DNA of 64,000 nucleotides from Fasciola hepatica (Eukaryota > Platyhelminthes > Trematoda > Plagiorchiida > Fasciolidae), in the NCBI GenBank assembly GCA_948099385.1, contig CANUEZ040000183.1:2604001-2668000 (forward strand), in the 5' to 3' direction. The notes under the pieces are model-generated. The model was given only the letters and a program-made list of their open reading frames with translations. It was not told the origin of the DNA and searched no databases. Below, in pieces: positions 37,452 to 47,612 of this stretch (the stretch's first letter is position 1; each line of letters starts with the position of its first letter). Made by a program: the position numbers and the translations under genes.

Positions 37452-37512
37452 CAGATTAGGACCTATGAGTATCTGATTACAGGCTACTGGCTCTACCGTC
37501 TGAGCCCTCGCG
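37452..37512 (-). repeat. tRNA-derived SINE-like head
   Basis: On the minus strand GGCTCAGACGGTAGAGCC forms a perfect D-arm (GCTC/GAGC) and reads as a Pol III A box. AGGTCCTAATC follows about 43 bases later in the B-box position. The anticodon arm is not well paired and there is no acceptor stem, so this is a SINE head or tRNA pseudogene. It belongs to a different subfamily from the two TGGTGGA-type heads. Confidence 0.45.
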
Positions 37513-40500
37513 ATGCAACCGATATCGTGCGAATAATACAAATGAAAATCCAATGAGGTGGATTCTTAAATACAATGGTATATTTCGTCTGTGGTGGCTT
37601 CAAACATGAGACTAGCTTTGTCGGTCAATAATCAAAGTGGGCGAAAAGCTCACAGCCAACCGAGTTAGAGACAATGACAAATTTCGTTACGTTTATCCTG
37701 TGTTTTAGGGGTCCTCTTTATTTTTGGTCTTGCCCATGCGAATGTGGTACTATGCTCCAAAAATGTATTTCTTTTTGAACTATGGTAAATTTCCTGTCCA
37801 TTCACATGAAATTACTTGTAGTTATCCGAAATAGGTACCTCAGATGTTATGCTGTATATATTTCCCTACGGTGCTTCACCCATACTTTCTGAAACTGGGT
37901 CATTAAACTGAATCAGAATTGAACAGTGCATTAAGCAGATAATTTTTCCGACGCACATTAACTGAGATTTATGCCCGTAGTACGACCAGCGGTCTCTCAT
38001 TTCTGTCATCCCTTTTGAATTACTCCTCTGTTATCATGCGTTCATTGTCGGAAGAACCACACAGCCAAATTCTCATGTGAACTAACCATATCAAAGACTG
38101 ATATTCGAGCTTGACAGCAACCGTCGCATTTTATTTGTTCCCCTGAGGGGGCTAGTTCGATGTCCACACAGTTTGCATTACGAGAAAGCGCACTTTCATC
38201 TCATTCCCCCGTGTGTGATGATGATGATTACGAATGTGATTTCAAAGTCATCATAGTTTTGATATAATCAACGAAGCCTCGGTCAATATCATTGAAGTGA
38301 ATCAAGCAGTTCAGTTAGAAACAACAAAGGATAAATAACAGATTTATCACTGAATTAGGGAGAAGAAAATATTACAACGTTTGCGATTTCTCCGAGAGAC
38401 ATCTCACTGTGGAATCATTCTAAATAGGCGAAATTGCTGAACATATGTTATCAGTTCGGTGGCTTCTGTCCCACATTGATCCAGTTTACCCCTGAGTTCG
38501 GCTGATTTGGAGAGTGAACAAGAGAACATGGTTAGCAAATGGGCCATTTCTTGCCGTTGCTGATGTGCTAATATAAAAAATTATCCATTGAATGCATGAT
38601 GATGTTCCCGCCGGCGATCTGTTTTGTGCTAATATGTGAACAATATGACCAAAAACATGTGGCACAAGTAAAACCATGTCGGGTTTATTGTAAATGTTCC
38701 GAGAAAAGTATTTGGGTTGAACTGGTGCCGCCGACCAATTTTCCAAGTTTTCCACTCCTGGTACCTAATCTCCGCCACGAAAGGAGCAGCACTTTTTTCC
38801 GTAAGCACCTCGGTCTACTTTACTGGTTCTTTCGCCCAACGGTAAATGTGTGGCTAAACATTCTGCCTACAGAAGAACGATATATAGGCTTTCATATACT
38901 CACAGTGAATGCACTCATGATTTATTTGCTGAGCAATCACGAAATACGTGGAGTTTCTCTGTATGTCTAACAGCTCGACCTCCCATTGAATAAAAACGAA
39001 AGCATGATGTATAGAATCGGTGCAACTATCTGAAATCTAGTAGGGATAAAAATATATATGTCTGTCAATGAATTTGAGCAAAACGATAATTGTATGAATA
39101 ATAATGTGGTGGAGTTGGAAAAACTCGTCAGAGTGAGTGGTCTGCTAATCAGAGTGTTCCGCATGTTTTTGGCTGGCTGAATGAAACAGAAAATGTAACC
39201 GAAGTAAATTGAGCGTGTTTGATATTCGTTAGGCCATTCCAACTAAATATGAATTTATAAACAAATACACAGTTACTAAATCCAAAATGGTTTCGAGCAC
39301 ATGATCGTCGGTTTGAATGGCAAAGTTTTGTATACTTAGCTTTTTGTTTTGATGCAGACGTGGATTGTTCTGCGTACTCCTAAGTGAACTTAGGAATCCG
39401 ACAGTGAACATTTATTGTGAGGAAACAGTAAAGACTACTTTGGATAGAAAATAAGCAGTGCTTTTGTTCGTTCTGAATTATTTGAATGCAGTTGAACTTC
39501 AAGCTCTCAGGTTTCAGCTGGTGTGTAAAGACAGCTTTGGTTTTCTTGTCCGTTTAGTGGCAGGCCCTCTATACCGAGCCGATGCACGAGCCAGTCATCT
39601 GCTCATGGTATTTCTTCTAGATGTGAATAGTGGGTAGCAAGCTGCTGTGCAGTATACTGTGCCTCAAGTGTCTTAGCCGACTGCTTCAGTTCAGTACTTT
39701 GCGTTGGATACGGGGCTTGTTGTGTGTAGGTGAATGCCTCTTTAGCATAAACCTCTGTGTTTGGTTGACTTGTTTTCTGTGAGCCAACTGATGGCACGGT
39801 ATCGTTCGGTTGGCGTTCGCGCTTATTCGTGCTCGGAAAGTTCCGATTTTCGGTGGCGCGGTGGTAGGTCATCGACCTGTTTCTTCTCAAAACATGGACG
39901 GATGTGTGCACCGCGCACGTGATTCATTGGGCGTTGTACAAAACCAAAAGCATGGTCAAAGTACACGCTCAGTAGAGCTGACCACATGTGAGATACAGAG
40001 GTTTTATGAGTGTTGCTTCCGCGCTTTAAGCGGCATGCCCACCACCGGACTCGCGCATGAATATTCACAGACCGTGTGCTTTTGAAGAAACGAAAGACCT
40101 CGGGAAATCGAACAGCGAAACGAGAAACAACTCCAATTCATACGTGAATCCAGTTGCAGTTGTTGTTGTCGTTCCCCATTGGACGATGACGATAATTATG
40201 GCCTGAAATTTATCATCAGATCGAACCATTCACATCTTTTCACTGCAGTTAATAAGGTCGATGACGAGAAGCTTTTTCGTTCCAGCCCTTTGGGTAAAAT
40301 TAATTCACAGTTCTCGTATACAACAGAATCATGGAAGCGATATTTTCGCAGGAATCAGAAGAAAAGTCATATTCCAGTGCTTGACTTGGCTCAACAAACA
40401 TGAATTTATCTAAACCACAATTTGTTTCTGGGATCAGCTTCAGCACTGTTGATGATCCCTAGCGATGAAATGAACAGGTATTTTGTGTTCATTTGGTTTG

Positions 40501-42599
40501 AAATAGTGATTTGATTAGTGATATTGCATGATGAACCATTTCGTCTGAAAGTAAACAGAGAATTCACTAGTGGGATCGGACAACGATAACTTCTCGAATA
40601 CTGTTATCTAAGAATCCCAGGAGAATATTTTATTTTCTGCAAATAGGACACTCATGTAAACTTTGAGTAAAACAAAGTGAAGAAAATTCAACTGTGCACG
40701 TTTCATTGGAAAAAATATGAAAACGAGCTCTTACCGGCATCAGCATTTCGGTATCTATCTATTTCAGATCTCCATTGGTGGCACAATCGGATTACTGCAT
40801 TTAGTAAAAACTCAGCAACCACTATTTCGCCATCTGTGTTTAAATAAAAAATCAAATTGGGTAGTACTGTATTCACCACAATACATTCTACCTTGTTAAA
40901 ACGATCATCCTGCACTGATAAAATCATCAACTGTAAAGTTTGTTAGCACCAAGATAGAGAATAAAAAGACTGAATGTGTTACTTGATCTGGCAGATGGTA
41001 TAAATTGCATGTGTGTCAAAATCTTCGAATTCGCTAGGGACAAAAGTCAGATATTCCTAGGTACCAGCAACTTAGATGTTGAACAGCGCGCATTCAAAGA
41101 GAGTGAACAACTAAAAATAAGCGATAAGCATTTCCTGGTCTACAACTTGAGGACTCTGAAAGCGTTATCTTTTTGATTCATCTGTTTTGCCAATCGTTAC
41201 TTGATTTTCACATCTTAAGAGCATGTCGTGACGATTCTGAGTAGGTGATAATAGAGCGGGTTTTATAGGGCTAACATTTATTCACGGTACATATTATTAC
41301 TCATCGAGAAAAAAAGTGGTTTATGGATAAGAGAAAGAACTCACTAATCCGCATGTACGCTGAGTAATTGTGTTTCAACAAATAATTCAAATCTACCTCA
41401 TAGTATAAATAGCTGAAATAATTTTAAACAATGCTAGCTTAATTTGAGGATGAAAGTGACTTGGACGCTCCTACATAAATGAACCTATGTATGAGCATCC
41501 AAGGATCCCTGATATAGCCTGTTGGAAATCAAAAGTATAGTAAGCCGTTGGTAGGCCCGAATATATACTTGAGGTAAACTGAGGTTTTCTCTTTTGAATG
41601 GTGATCAGTAACCTGTAATACGGAAGACTCAGCCATTTTCCATATATTTCATTGGTGCCAAAATTATGTCCGGAATACTGACTGCTACAGGTAAAGTAAT
41701 TTACTGAATGATAGAAAAGTCATGGATGGACCGCGATGCCATGTACTGGCACGCAGTACGGAGATGATAATAAAGCATGTGATTTGCTGATATTCCTCTA
41801 TAGTTTGTTTTACCAAAAGCACATGGTGATTTCTTCTTTGCCTTAAAGAAATACATCACATGTGATGACTGCAAAAATGCAAATAATTCAAATATTCGAT
41901 TGCAGAGAAAATTCTGCACATTCTGTACTGCGCAATAAGTGATTCTATAATTCAAGATTGCTTTGTTTTTCATCACTAACCGTTTTTTTCCTTCTCTAGG
42001 TCATAATGCCGTCATGGTTTTCGGGGACATTGTATAGCAATCGAACACATCAAAATTACTGTCAACATGCATTATTTTCCAGTCAAATCACTTACTACCC
42101 AGCATAATATATAGTTCTTTTTTTTCTTCAGAAACGTTTTTTTTGATTATGATAATTTATTTTGTCAACTCAACTGAAAGTTCATTTGGCTGATTTTCAC
42201 AGAACAATGACGGATATTTTTTCATCAGAAACCGGAGCTTCCCCCAATAACAGAGCTGGATTTCCATCGCTCTCCTCGAAATGCTACGACTACATTGGCA
42301 CAGATAGCAAATGAAACTCAATAAGGACCAGATTTCCAATACGCAATGTGACAACTTCTTTCCGGCTTATTCAAATATTTGAATCCCATTTAGTGAAGCA
42401 GATCAGTTTTCTTGAAAAGGGTAGTTTCAATATAGCGTGGTGTCTAGCAGAAACCACCGAAGTTCAGTGAATATTATTAGTATACAATCGTGGTGACATA
42501 AGTAATTTGATAAACTCACGAGTTGTACGGTCTCCAACTACGGTTGAATTGAATGAATAATTGCATAGTCAGGGATCAACTAGTAGTTCCTAGTAAAAC
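37513..42599. other. Unassigned DNA with a GC-richer island at 39550-40160
   Basis: The island is open in several frames on both strands. On minus, a glutamine- and threonine-rich frame (39911-39603) and another (40068-39823) both look protein-like but are out of frame with each other. This could be a decayed coding sequence or repeat; none could be named. Elsewhere only short frames occur, for example 124 codons at 38596-38970. Confidence 0.25.
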
Positions 42600-42920
42600 A
42601 TGGCGGTATCATCGAGGACGACTCTGTTGCCACTGAGGCGACACAACGTGTTCCCGATTATTGCAAGTATTCGGAAAATCTCGATAGGCGCTTTAAGTTC
42701 ACTTTATTACCATACCACCAAAGAAATCATGCAACGTTATTTTAACATTATGGTGAACAAGATAAGAATAACTGTGGTCACTAATTATGAAGGTATTATA
42801 AGCTGTATGAATAATTTGAGTTCTCATCTTAATATATATTTGACTGGCAGTTTGAACCGAGATCGTTACTTCGTTCCTGTGATGGATCGGTGTCTGATAA
42901 TTTGGCTCATGCACTTATAA
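42600..42920 (+). CDS. Candidate small protein with mitochondrial-type N-terminus
   Basis: An ATG in good context (AAAACATGG) opens a 106-codon frame whose first residues, MAVSSRTTLLPLRRHNVF, are rich in Arg, Ser and Thr and lack acidic residues, as in mitochondrial presequences. The later part is not obviously conserved and may be read-through into an intron. It ends 107 bp before the BEL/Pao insertion. No family was recognised. Confidence 0.25.
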   Translation: MAVSSRTTLLPLRRHNVFPIIASIRKISIGALSSLYYHTTKEIMQRYFNIMVNKIRITVVTNYEGIISCMNNLSSHLNIYLTGSLNRDRYFVPVMDRCLIIWLMHL

Positions 42921-43021
42921 TTAAATACATAGTGTTTCGACTCCTAGTCTAAAGTTTGATTCTACGCATGAGCTTAATTACACGTATTATATTTCACAGT
43001 ATATGAATATTACTGTATTTC

Positions 43022-43026
43022 AATAT
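43022..43026. other. Target-site duplication of BEL/Pao (left)
   Basis: AATAT directly before the LTR, identical to AATAT at 47613-47617 after the other LTR. Five bases is the usual size for BEL/Pao elements. Confidence 0.95.
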
Positions 43027-43619
43027 TGTAAGCGAAATCCTTTCGACCGTCAACTTTGACCGTTTCGATTGAATTCCACTCAGGTTCGTACGACCTAGCT
43101 GCTTTAAGCCTTTCTAGGGTGCTCCTTCTCGGTGTGGCTTACTTCGCGTCTCGAACAAATTTCAAAAGACTTCAACTGATAGACATATTAATCCGAAACA
43201 CGGTTCTATAATCAGTACAACGTTAATGAACAATGAATAGACAAAACATACAGCCAAATTTTGAACCGAGCGAGACACAGATCGTGGATAGTCAAATTTG
43301 CTGTTAAACCAGGCGGGAGCGTCATTTGTTCATTTAAACAAATTCAGGTCAATGTCAGAAAGTGGGAAACGGATAAGACTGTTCAAATCACATGAAAGAG
43401 TAAGATCAAATCCATGTGAATAAAATAAAATCATATTGTCACGTTATCGTCAGACTGGATTAAGGACCAATCACGAATCGGGACTGAGTTCAGTAAAATG
43501 ACCAACTTTGTGCCAACAACACAGGAGAATGACTTGGAAGAGATTCACATGTAGAATGTGACTACTAACAAGATGTTAGTAGCCAGTAAGAAAAACGTTT
43601 AGTTTGTACGAAACGTACA
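43027..43619 (-). repeat. 3' LTR of BEL/Pao element
   Basis: 593 bp, TG...CA ends on both strands (plus: TGTAAGCG...CGTACA). In element orientation it starts with two perfect hairpins: TGTACG-TTT-CGTACA (43619-43605) and CTACTAACA/TGTTAGTAG (43582-43562, three-base loop). It differs from the other LTR only at 43455. Confidence 0.97.
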
Positions 43620-43627
43620 CTCCCCGC
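43620..43627 (-). promoter_or_regulatory. Polypurine tract (plus-strand primer)
   Basis: Read on minus, GCGGGGAG lies directly before the TGTACG start of the 3' LTR, the position of the plus-strand primer in LTR elements. It is short, but no other purine run is nearby. Confidence 0.6.
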
Positions 43628-43666
43628 AGGGTTCGAGCTGTTTGCTTGACGAGCCCCAAATTATTC

Positions 43667-46600
43667 TTACTCTGAAACATGGTTTTCCAATAAACACAGA
43701 TATCGGACGTCTCTTATGAATCGTCCGCTGGCTGTCTGTACCCACACATCGCGGACAACACCTTCTTTGGAAAGTCGAGTTTCTTTGTCAATACCCCTTT
43801 TCCATTCGCCTCTGGGCAAGTTCTTGTCAACTATAAGCACCAGGTCACCGGTTTTCAGCTCCTGCGCTGTTTCTGTCCAACGCTGCTTGCTTTGCAGAAG
43901 TGGTAAGTACGACCTGATCCATTTACGCCAAAAATTTTCAGTGAGATGTTGAGCTTGCCGCCATCGCCGATTCGGCTTGCAAGGTTCCGTTTCACTTTCA
44001 TTGGAGGATGCATTGCGAAAGCCAAGTAATAGATGATTCGGGGTCAGTACGGAATATTCGCAAGGGTCACAGCTATACAACGAGGCGACGTATGACAGGA
44101 TTGATCTTCTGCTGATCACAGGTTCAGGTGATTTGGTGGTAAAGCTGAACGTATCTGACTTCCTGTCCCACTCGACGCCTAGAGTCCTATACGTATTTGT
44201 CGGTTTCAAGTCCAAACACAGGTTTTTGTCGGCCTGGTGTTTGGCCGGTACATCGATAAGGGCATCGGCCGAGTTGCTACGCCACTTCGTCAGGTAAAAG
44301 CCCGAATCCCGAACAGCAGACTGTAAATGGCTCGTCACTAGTCGGAGTTCTCTAATGGATTCGCAACTAATGAGGAGTTCGTCCACGTAAAAGGACCTTT
44401 GCAAATATTTAGTGTCAAACTCTAATGATTGGTTCGCGTTATTGGAAATTGCTCTGTTCAAAGCGAATATGGCACAACATGGTGAGGAGGTCGCTCCAAA
44501 AGGGTGCACAGTCATTTGGTATATTTCTGGCGCACGTCCCAAGTATCCTTCTGTCCACCACAAGAACCTAAGGCATGAGCGCTGATGTTGAGGTACTTTT
44601 ACTTGATGAAACACGGCTTCAATATCCGCCACTACGGCGAAAGTGTGTTCTCGAAACCGTGGTAATACCCCACATAGGTTATTTGTGAGGTCTGGGCCGG
44701 AAAATAACTGAAGGATCAAAGAGGTGTTCTGATGTTTGCTTGCACAGTCGAAAACAACCCTTAGTTTCTCTGGTTTCATGGGGTTGATTACATGGTGATG
44801 GGGCAAATACCAAACTTGACCCGGTACGTCCTCTATAACATTTTGACACCTTTCAGCGTAACCCTTGGCTATGTAACTATTCATCACCTCCGCGTAGCGT
44901 TCTTTAAGATCAGCGTGTTTCAATAATCGAGTCTTCAACCACAACAAACGTTTCCATGCTATCGACTGGTTGTTCGGTAGACTTAGGCAATCATCTTTCC
45001 AGGGCAACGGGACTTCAAAATGGCCGTTTAAGAACCGAGTAGATGATTCTAGGGTTTTGAGCACTTGCTTATCTTCTGCTGATGTTGATTTACCCAAAAC
45101 TGTAGATTCGTTGAACTCCGAGGCCCACGTAGCCTCTAACCGGTCCATAAGAGAGTCACCCACATTTATATAATCAACGCGAACCTTTCTTTGGTCATGG
45201 CTAAAGGCCGGTCCCACGACGGTCCAACCGAGGGGCGTACGTATAGCGTAAGGATCCGCTTTCCCACCGTATCGATGTTCTAGCACCCAATGCGCCGCTG
45301 GTACATTCATACCTATCAGCATCGACACCCTCCCGCCTTCAATTGTCTGTAGGTTGATGTCACGCAGATGAGCCCAATCGTTAGTTCGGCCAGGAACAAA
45401 ACGTTTTAACTCGGGGAGTTGTCGGACTGTCCAAGCTCGATTGATTTCTATAAGCTCTCCTCCTTCTAAGGAACATAGCTGAAACCCAACCATCTCAGAG
45501 TTTATATCAGTTGTCTGCATAATGGTTGAAACTGAGAGCGTGGCTGGTTGTCCGGCTAACCCCAGTTCATTCGCCAGGTTCTTGTCTATAAGCGTGGAGT
45601 CGGAACCTCCGTCTAGGAACGCATAGGTTTTTACTGATCCTAGCGGCCCGAAAACCTTGACTGGTATGATTCCCAAAGAGGTTGTACAATTTCCAGCCGA
45701 AGTCGCATGACAACGGGCGTTGTCTTGGATAGTCGCCGGATTCCGCCCCGTACTCACTGGGTCTTGCGGGTGTAGTAAGGGGTGGTGACCCAGCATACAA
45801 CGTCCTATACCACAAGTCATGCGTGACCTGCAATTGACGGACTCGTGATTCGGTTTTAGGCATAAATGACACAGTTTTTTAGACTCCACAAAGGAAAGCC
45901 TCTCCGGTACACTCCACGCTATGAACTTCCCACACTGGTCCGTGTAATGGTCTCCTTCGCACTGCATACAGCACCTGCGTGCTATTGTCGACTTAACAGA
46001 TGGCGCTACAGTTGTTTGTGTGTGATGCAGCAACGCTTTGTGCGGTGCGTTCCCATCAGCAGGAGGTCGTGCTTGTAAGTTCGACCAAGTGACAGAATAG
46101 GATTGATGAACCATTTGTACATCGGCCCTCTCATCTACAAATTCCGTCAAATCCGAGAAGGTTGGCTCTCGGCCTAGTCGTATGATAGACGCGGCAACCT
46201 CAGACCACTTAAACTGGAGGGCTTGAGGTAGTCTGCGTACTATTTCCGAAAGCGTTCTAGAGGCGTTGAGGTCGGCAACACGATTCAACTGACTCAGAGT
46301 GTTTTGGCAGTTCCGCATTTCCCCGGCCAACTTCATCAGCACCATTGGGTCCATGGTTTTAATGATGGGCCCGTCCACGAGGCTATTTAGGTGTGCCCTG
46401 GCTATCACGTGGGCTTGGCCAAACCTCCTACGGAGAATTTCTAAGGCGCCTTGGTATCCCTCGCTTGGGTCCAGGATAGAACAGCTCTCGATGGCTTCTT
46501 TAGCCTCACCCTTACAGTAGTGTATTAAATACGATAGGCGACACTCGTCATCCATGTCTCGTTTCCCAATGGCACTATCAAAACTTCTCATGAACAGCCA

Positions 46601-46999
46601 ATACTTTTTCGGGTTTCCATCAAAATAAATTATTTCTCTTTGTGGTAGAGTGAATGAATGAGATATGGGTGCCTGACTAAACTTCTGACAACCAATGGTC
46701 TTATTTGATGGAAATGGAGGTGTATCAAACACGGAAACAGGTGGGGCACTGGCCCCAAATACCAATGTAGACAGCGGCCGCGATCGTTCGACCACTGGGG
46801 ACTCACCGCCGGGTTTCTCTTCGACTGTGGTAGCTCTTGCATACTGATCCTCATACTTTCCACTCTTCATGTTGAACTTGCACTCCAACAACCGCAAACG
46901 TTCTTTAAATTCCTTGAAGAGATCCATGGTTTCTTCTGACTCAGTCGTGTAACGTTCCAGATCGGGGGCCGATAAAGACTTGTCTGAATTGGTCTGCAT
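43667..46999 (-). CDS. BEL/Pao Gag-Pol polyprotein with in-frame loss of RNase H/integrase core
   Basis: 1110 codons from ATG at 46999, 20 bases after the 5' LTR. Domains in order: BEL-type Gag (DUF1759-like, about residues 125-330, FDGNPKKYWLFMRSF); zinc-binding region 343-408 with CX2CX3HX4C, CX2CX4HX4C and a CX4C...HHPLLH cluster; aspartic protease (FLDGGSDSTLI, Asp 463, DUF1758-like); reverse transcriptase about 690-930 with ADIEAVFHQVKVP and a catalytic box FYVDELLIS near 870, where the usual YVDD is YVDE. After SILSYVASLYS (about residue 976) the chain passes directly into CDPCEYSVLTPNHLLLG, the start of the integrase C-terminal domain (DUF5641-like), which runs to the stop. Relatives have several hundred residues of RNase H and integrase between these points. 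The junction is in frame with no stop. It could be a dead derivative, or a gag-providing mobile variant. Family identity is secure. Confidence 0.95.
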   Translation of the reverse strand: MQTNSDKSLSAPDLERYTTESEETMDLFKEFKERLRLLECKFNMKSGKYEDQYARATTVEEKPGGESPVVERSRPLSTLVFGASAPPVSVFDTPPFPSNKTIGCQKFSQAPISHSFTLPQREIIYFDGNPKKYWLFMRSFDSAIGKRDMDDECRLSYLIHYCKGEAKEAIESCSILDPSEGYQGALEILRRRFGQAHVIARAHLNSLVDGPIIKTMDPMVLMKLAGEMRNCQNTLSQLNRVADLNASRTLSEIVRRLPQALQFKWSEVAASIIRLGREPTFSDLTEFVDERADVQMVHQSYSVTWSNLQARPPADGNAPHKALLHHTQTTVAPSVKSTIARRCCMQCEGDHYTDQCGKFIAWSVPERLSFVESKKLCHLCLKPNHESVNCRSRMTCGIGRCMLGHHPLLHPQDPVSTGRNPATIQDNARCHATSAGNCTTSLGIIPVKVFGPLGSVKTYAFLDGGSDSTLIDKNLANELGLAGQPATLSVSTIMQTTDINSEMVGFQLCSLEGGELIEINRAWTVRQLPELKRFVPGRTNDWAHLRDINLQTIEGGRVSMLIGMNVPAAHWVLEHRYGGKADPYAIRTPLGWTVVGPAFSHDQRKVRVDYINVGDSLMDRLEATWASEFNESTVLGKSTSAEDKQVLKTLESSTRFLNGHFEVPLPWKDDCLSLPNNQSIAWKRLLWLKTRLLKHADLKERYAEVMNSYIAKGYAERCQNVIEDVPGQVWYLPHHHVINPMKPEKLRVVFDCASKHQNTSLILQLFSGPDLTNNLCGVLPRFREHTFAVVADIEAVFHQVKVPQHQRSCLRFLWWTEGYLGRAPEIYQMTVHPFGATSSPCCAIFALNRAISNNANQSLEFDTKYLQRSFYVDELLISCESIRELRLVTSHLQSAVRDSGFYLTKWRSNSADALIDVPAKHQADKNLCLDLKPTNTYRTLGVEWDRKSDTFSFTTKSPEPVISRRSILSYVASLYSCDPCEYSVLTPNHLLLGFRNASSNESETEPCKPNRRWRQAQHLTENFWRKWIRSYLPLLQSKQRWTETAQELKTGDLVLIVDKNLPRGEWKRGIDKETRLSKEGVVRDVWVQTASGRFIRDVRYLCLLENHVSE

Positions 47000-47019
47000 T
47001 GCTTGGTGAATTGGCTAAC

Positions 47020-47612
47020 TGTAAGCGAAATCCTTTCGACCGTCAACTTTGACCGTTTCGATTGAATTCCACTCAGGTTCGTACGACCTAGCTGCTTTAA
47101 GCCTTTCTAGGGTGCTCCTTCTCGGTGTGGCTTACTTCGCGTCTCGAACAAATTTCAAAAGACTTCAACTGATAGACATATTAATCCGAAACACGGTTCT
47201 ATAATCAGTACAACGTTAATGAACAATGAATAGACAAAACATACAGCCAAATTTTGAACCGAGCGAGACACAGATCGTGGATAGTCAAATTTGCTGTTAA
47301 ACCAGGCGGGAGCGTCATTTGTTCATTTAAACAAATTCAGGTCAATGTCAGAAAGTGGGAAACGGATAAGACTGTTCAAATCACATGAAAGAGTAAGATC
47401 AAATCCATGTGAATAAAATAAAATCATATTGTCACGTTATCGTCAGATTGGATTAAGGACCAATCACGAATCGGGACTGAGTTCAGTAAAATGACCAACT
47501 TTGTGCCAACAACACAGGAGAATGACTTGGAAGAGATTCACATGTAGAATGTGACTACTAACAAGATGTTAGTAGCCAGTAAGAAAAACGTTTAGTTTGT
47601 ACGAAACGTACA
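47020..47612 (-). repeat. 5' LTR of BEL/Pao element
   Basis: 593 bp, identical to the 3' LTR except T at 47448. In element orientation it ends CGCTTACA and is followed by only 20 bases before the start codon. None of these begins with the TGG expected for a primer-binding site next to the LTR. Confidence 0.97.

Larger units (their letters stand above)
43027..47612 (-). mobile_element. BEL/Pao LTR retrotransposon, recent, internally deleted
   Basis: Complete insertion: two 593-bp LTRs (43027-43619 and 47020-47612), a 3400-bp interior and a perfect AATAT target duplication. The interior holds one uninterrupted minus-strand frame joining gag, protease and RT directly to the C-terminus of integrase. 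The RNase H and integrase catalytic core found in full-length relatives are missing. The purine-rich GCGGGGAG at 43620-43627 (read on minus) abuts the 3' LTR as a short polypurine tract. The LTRs differ at one position seen by eye (C at 43455, T at 47448), so the insertion is very recent. The copy is best described as a non-autonomous deletion derivative that would need integrase, and probably primer function, from elsewhere. Confidence 0.97.

Noticed and set aside
45605..45613. Protease motif DGG instead of DSG/DTG in the BEL/Pao frame
   Set aside because: The middle residue varies among BEL/Pao proteases as far as I recall, so this is not treated as a defect.
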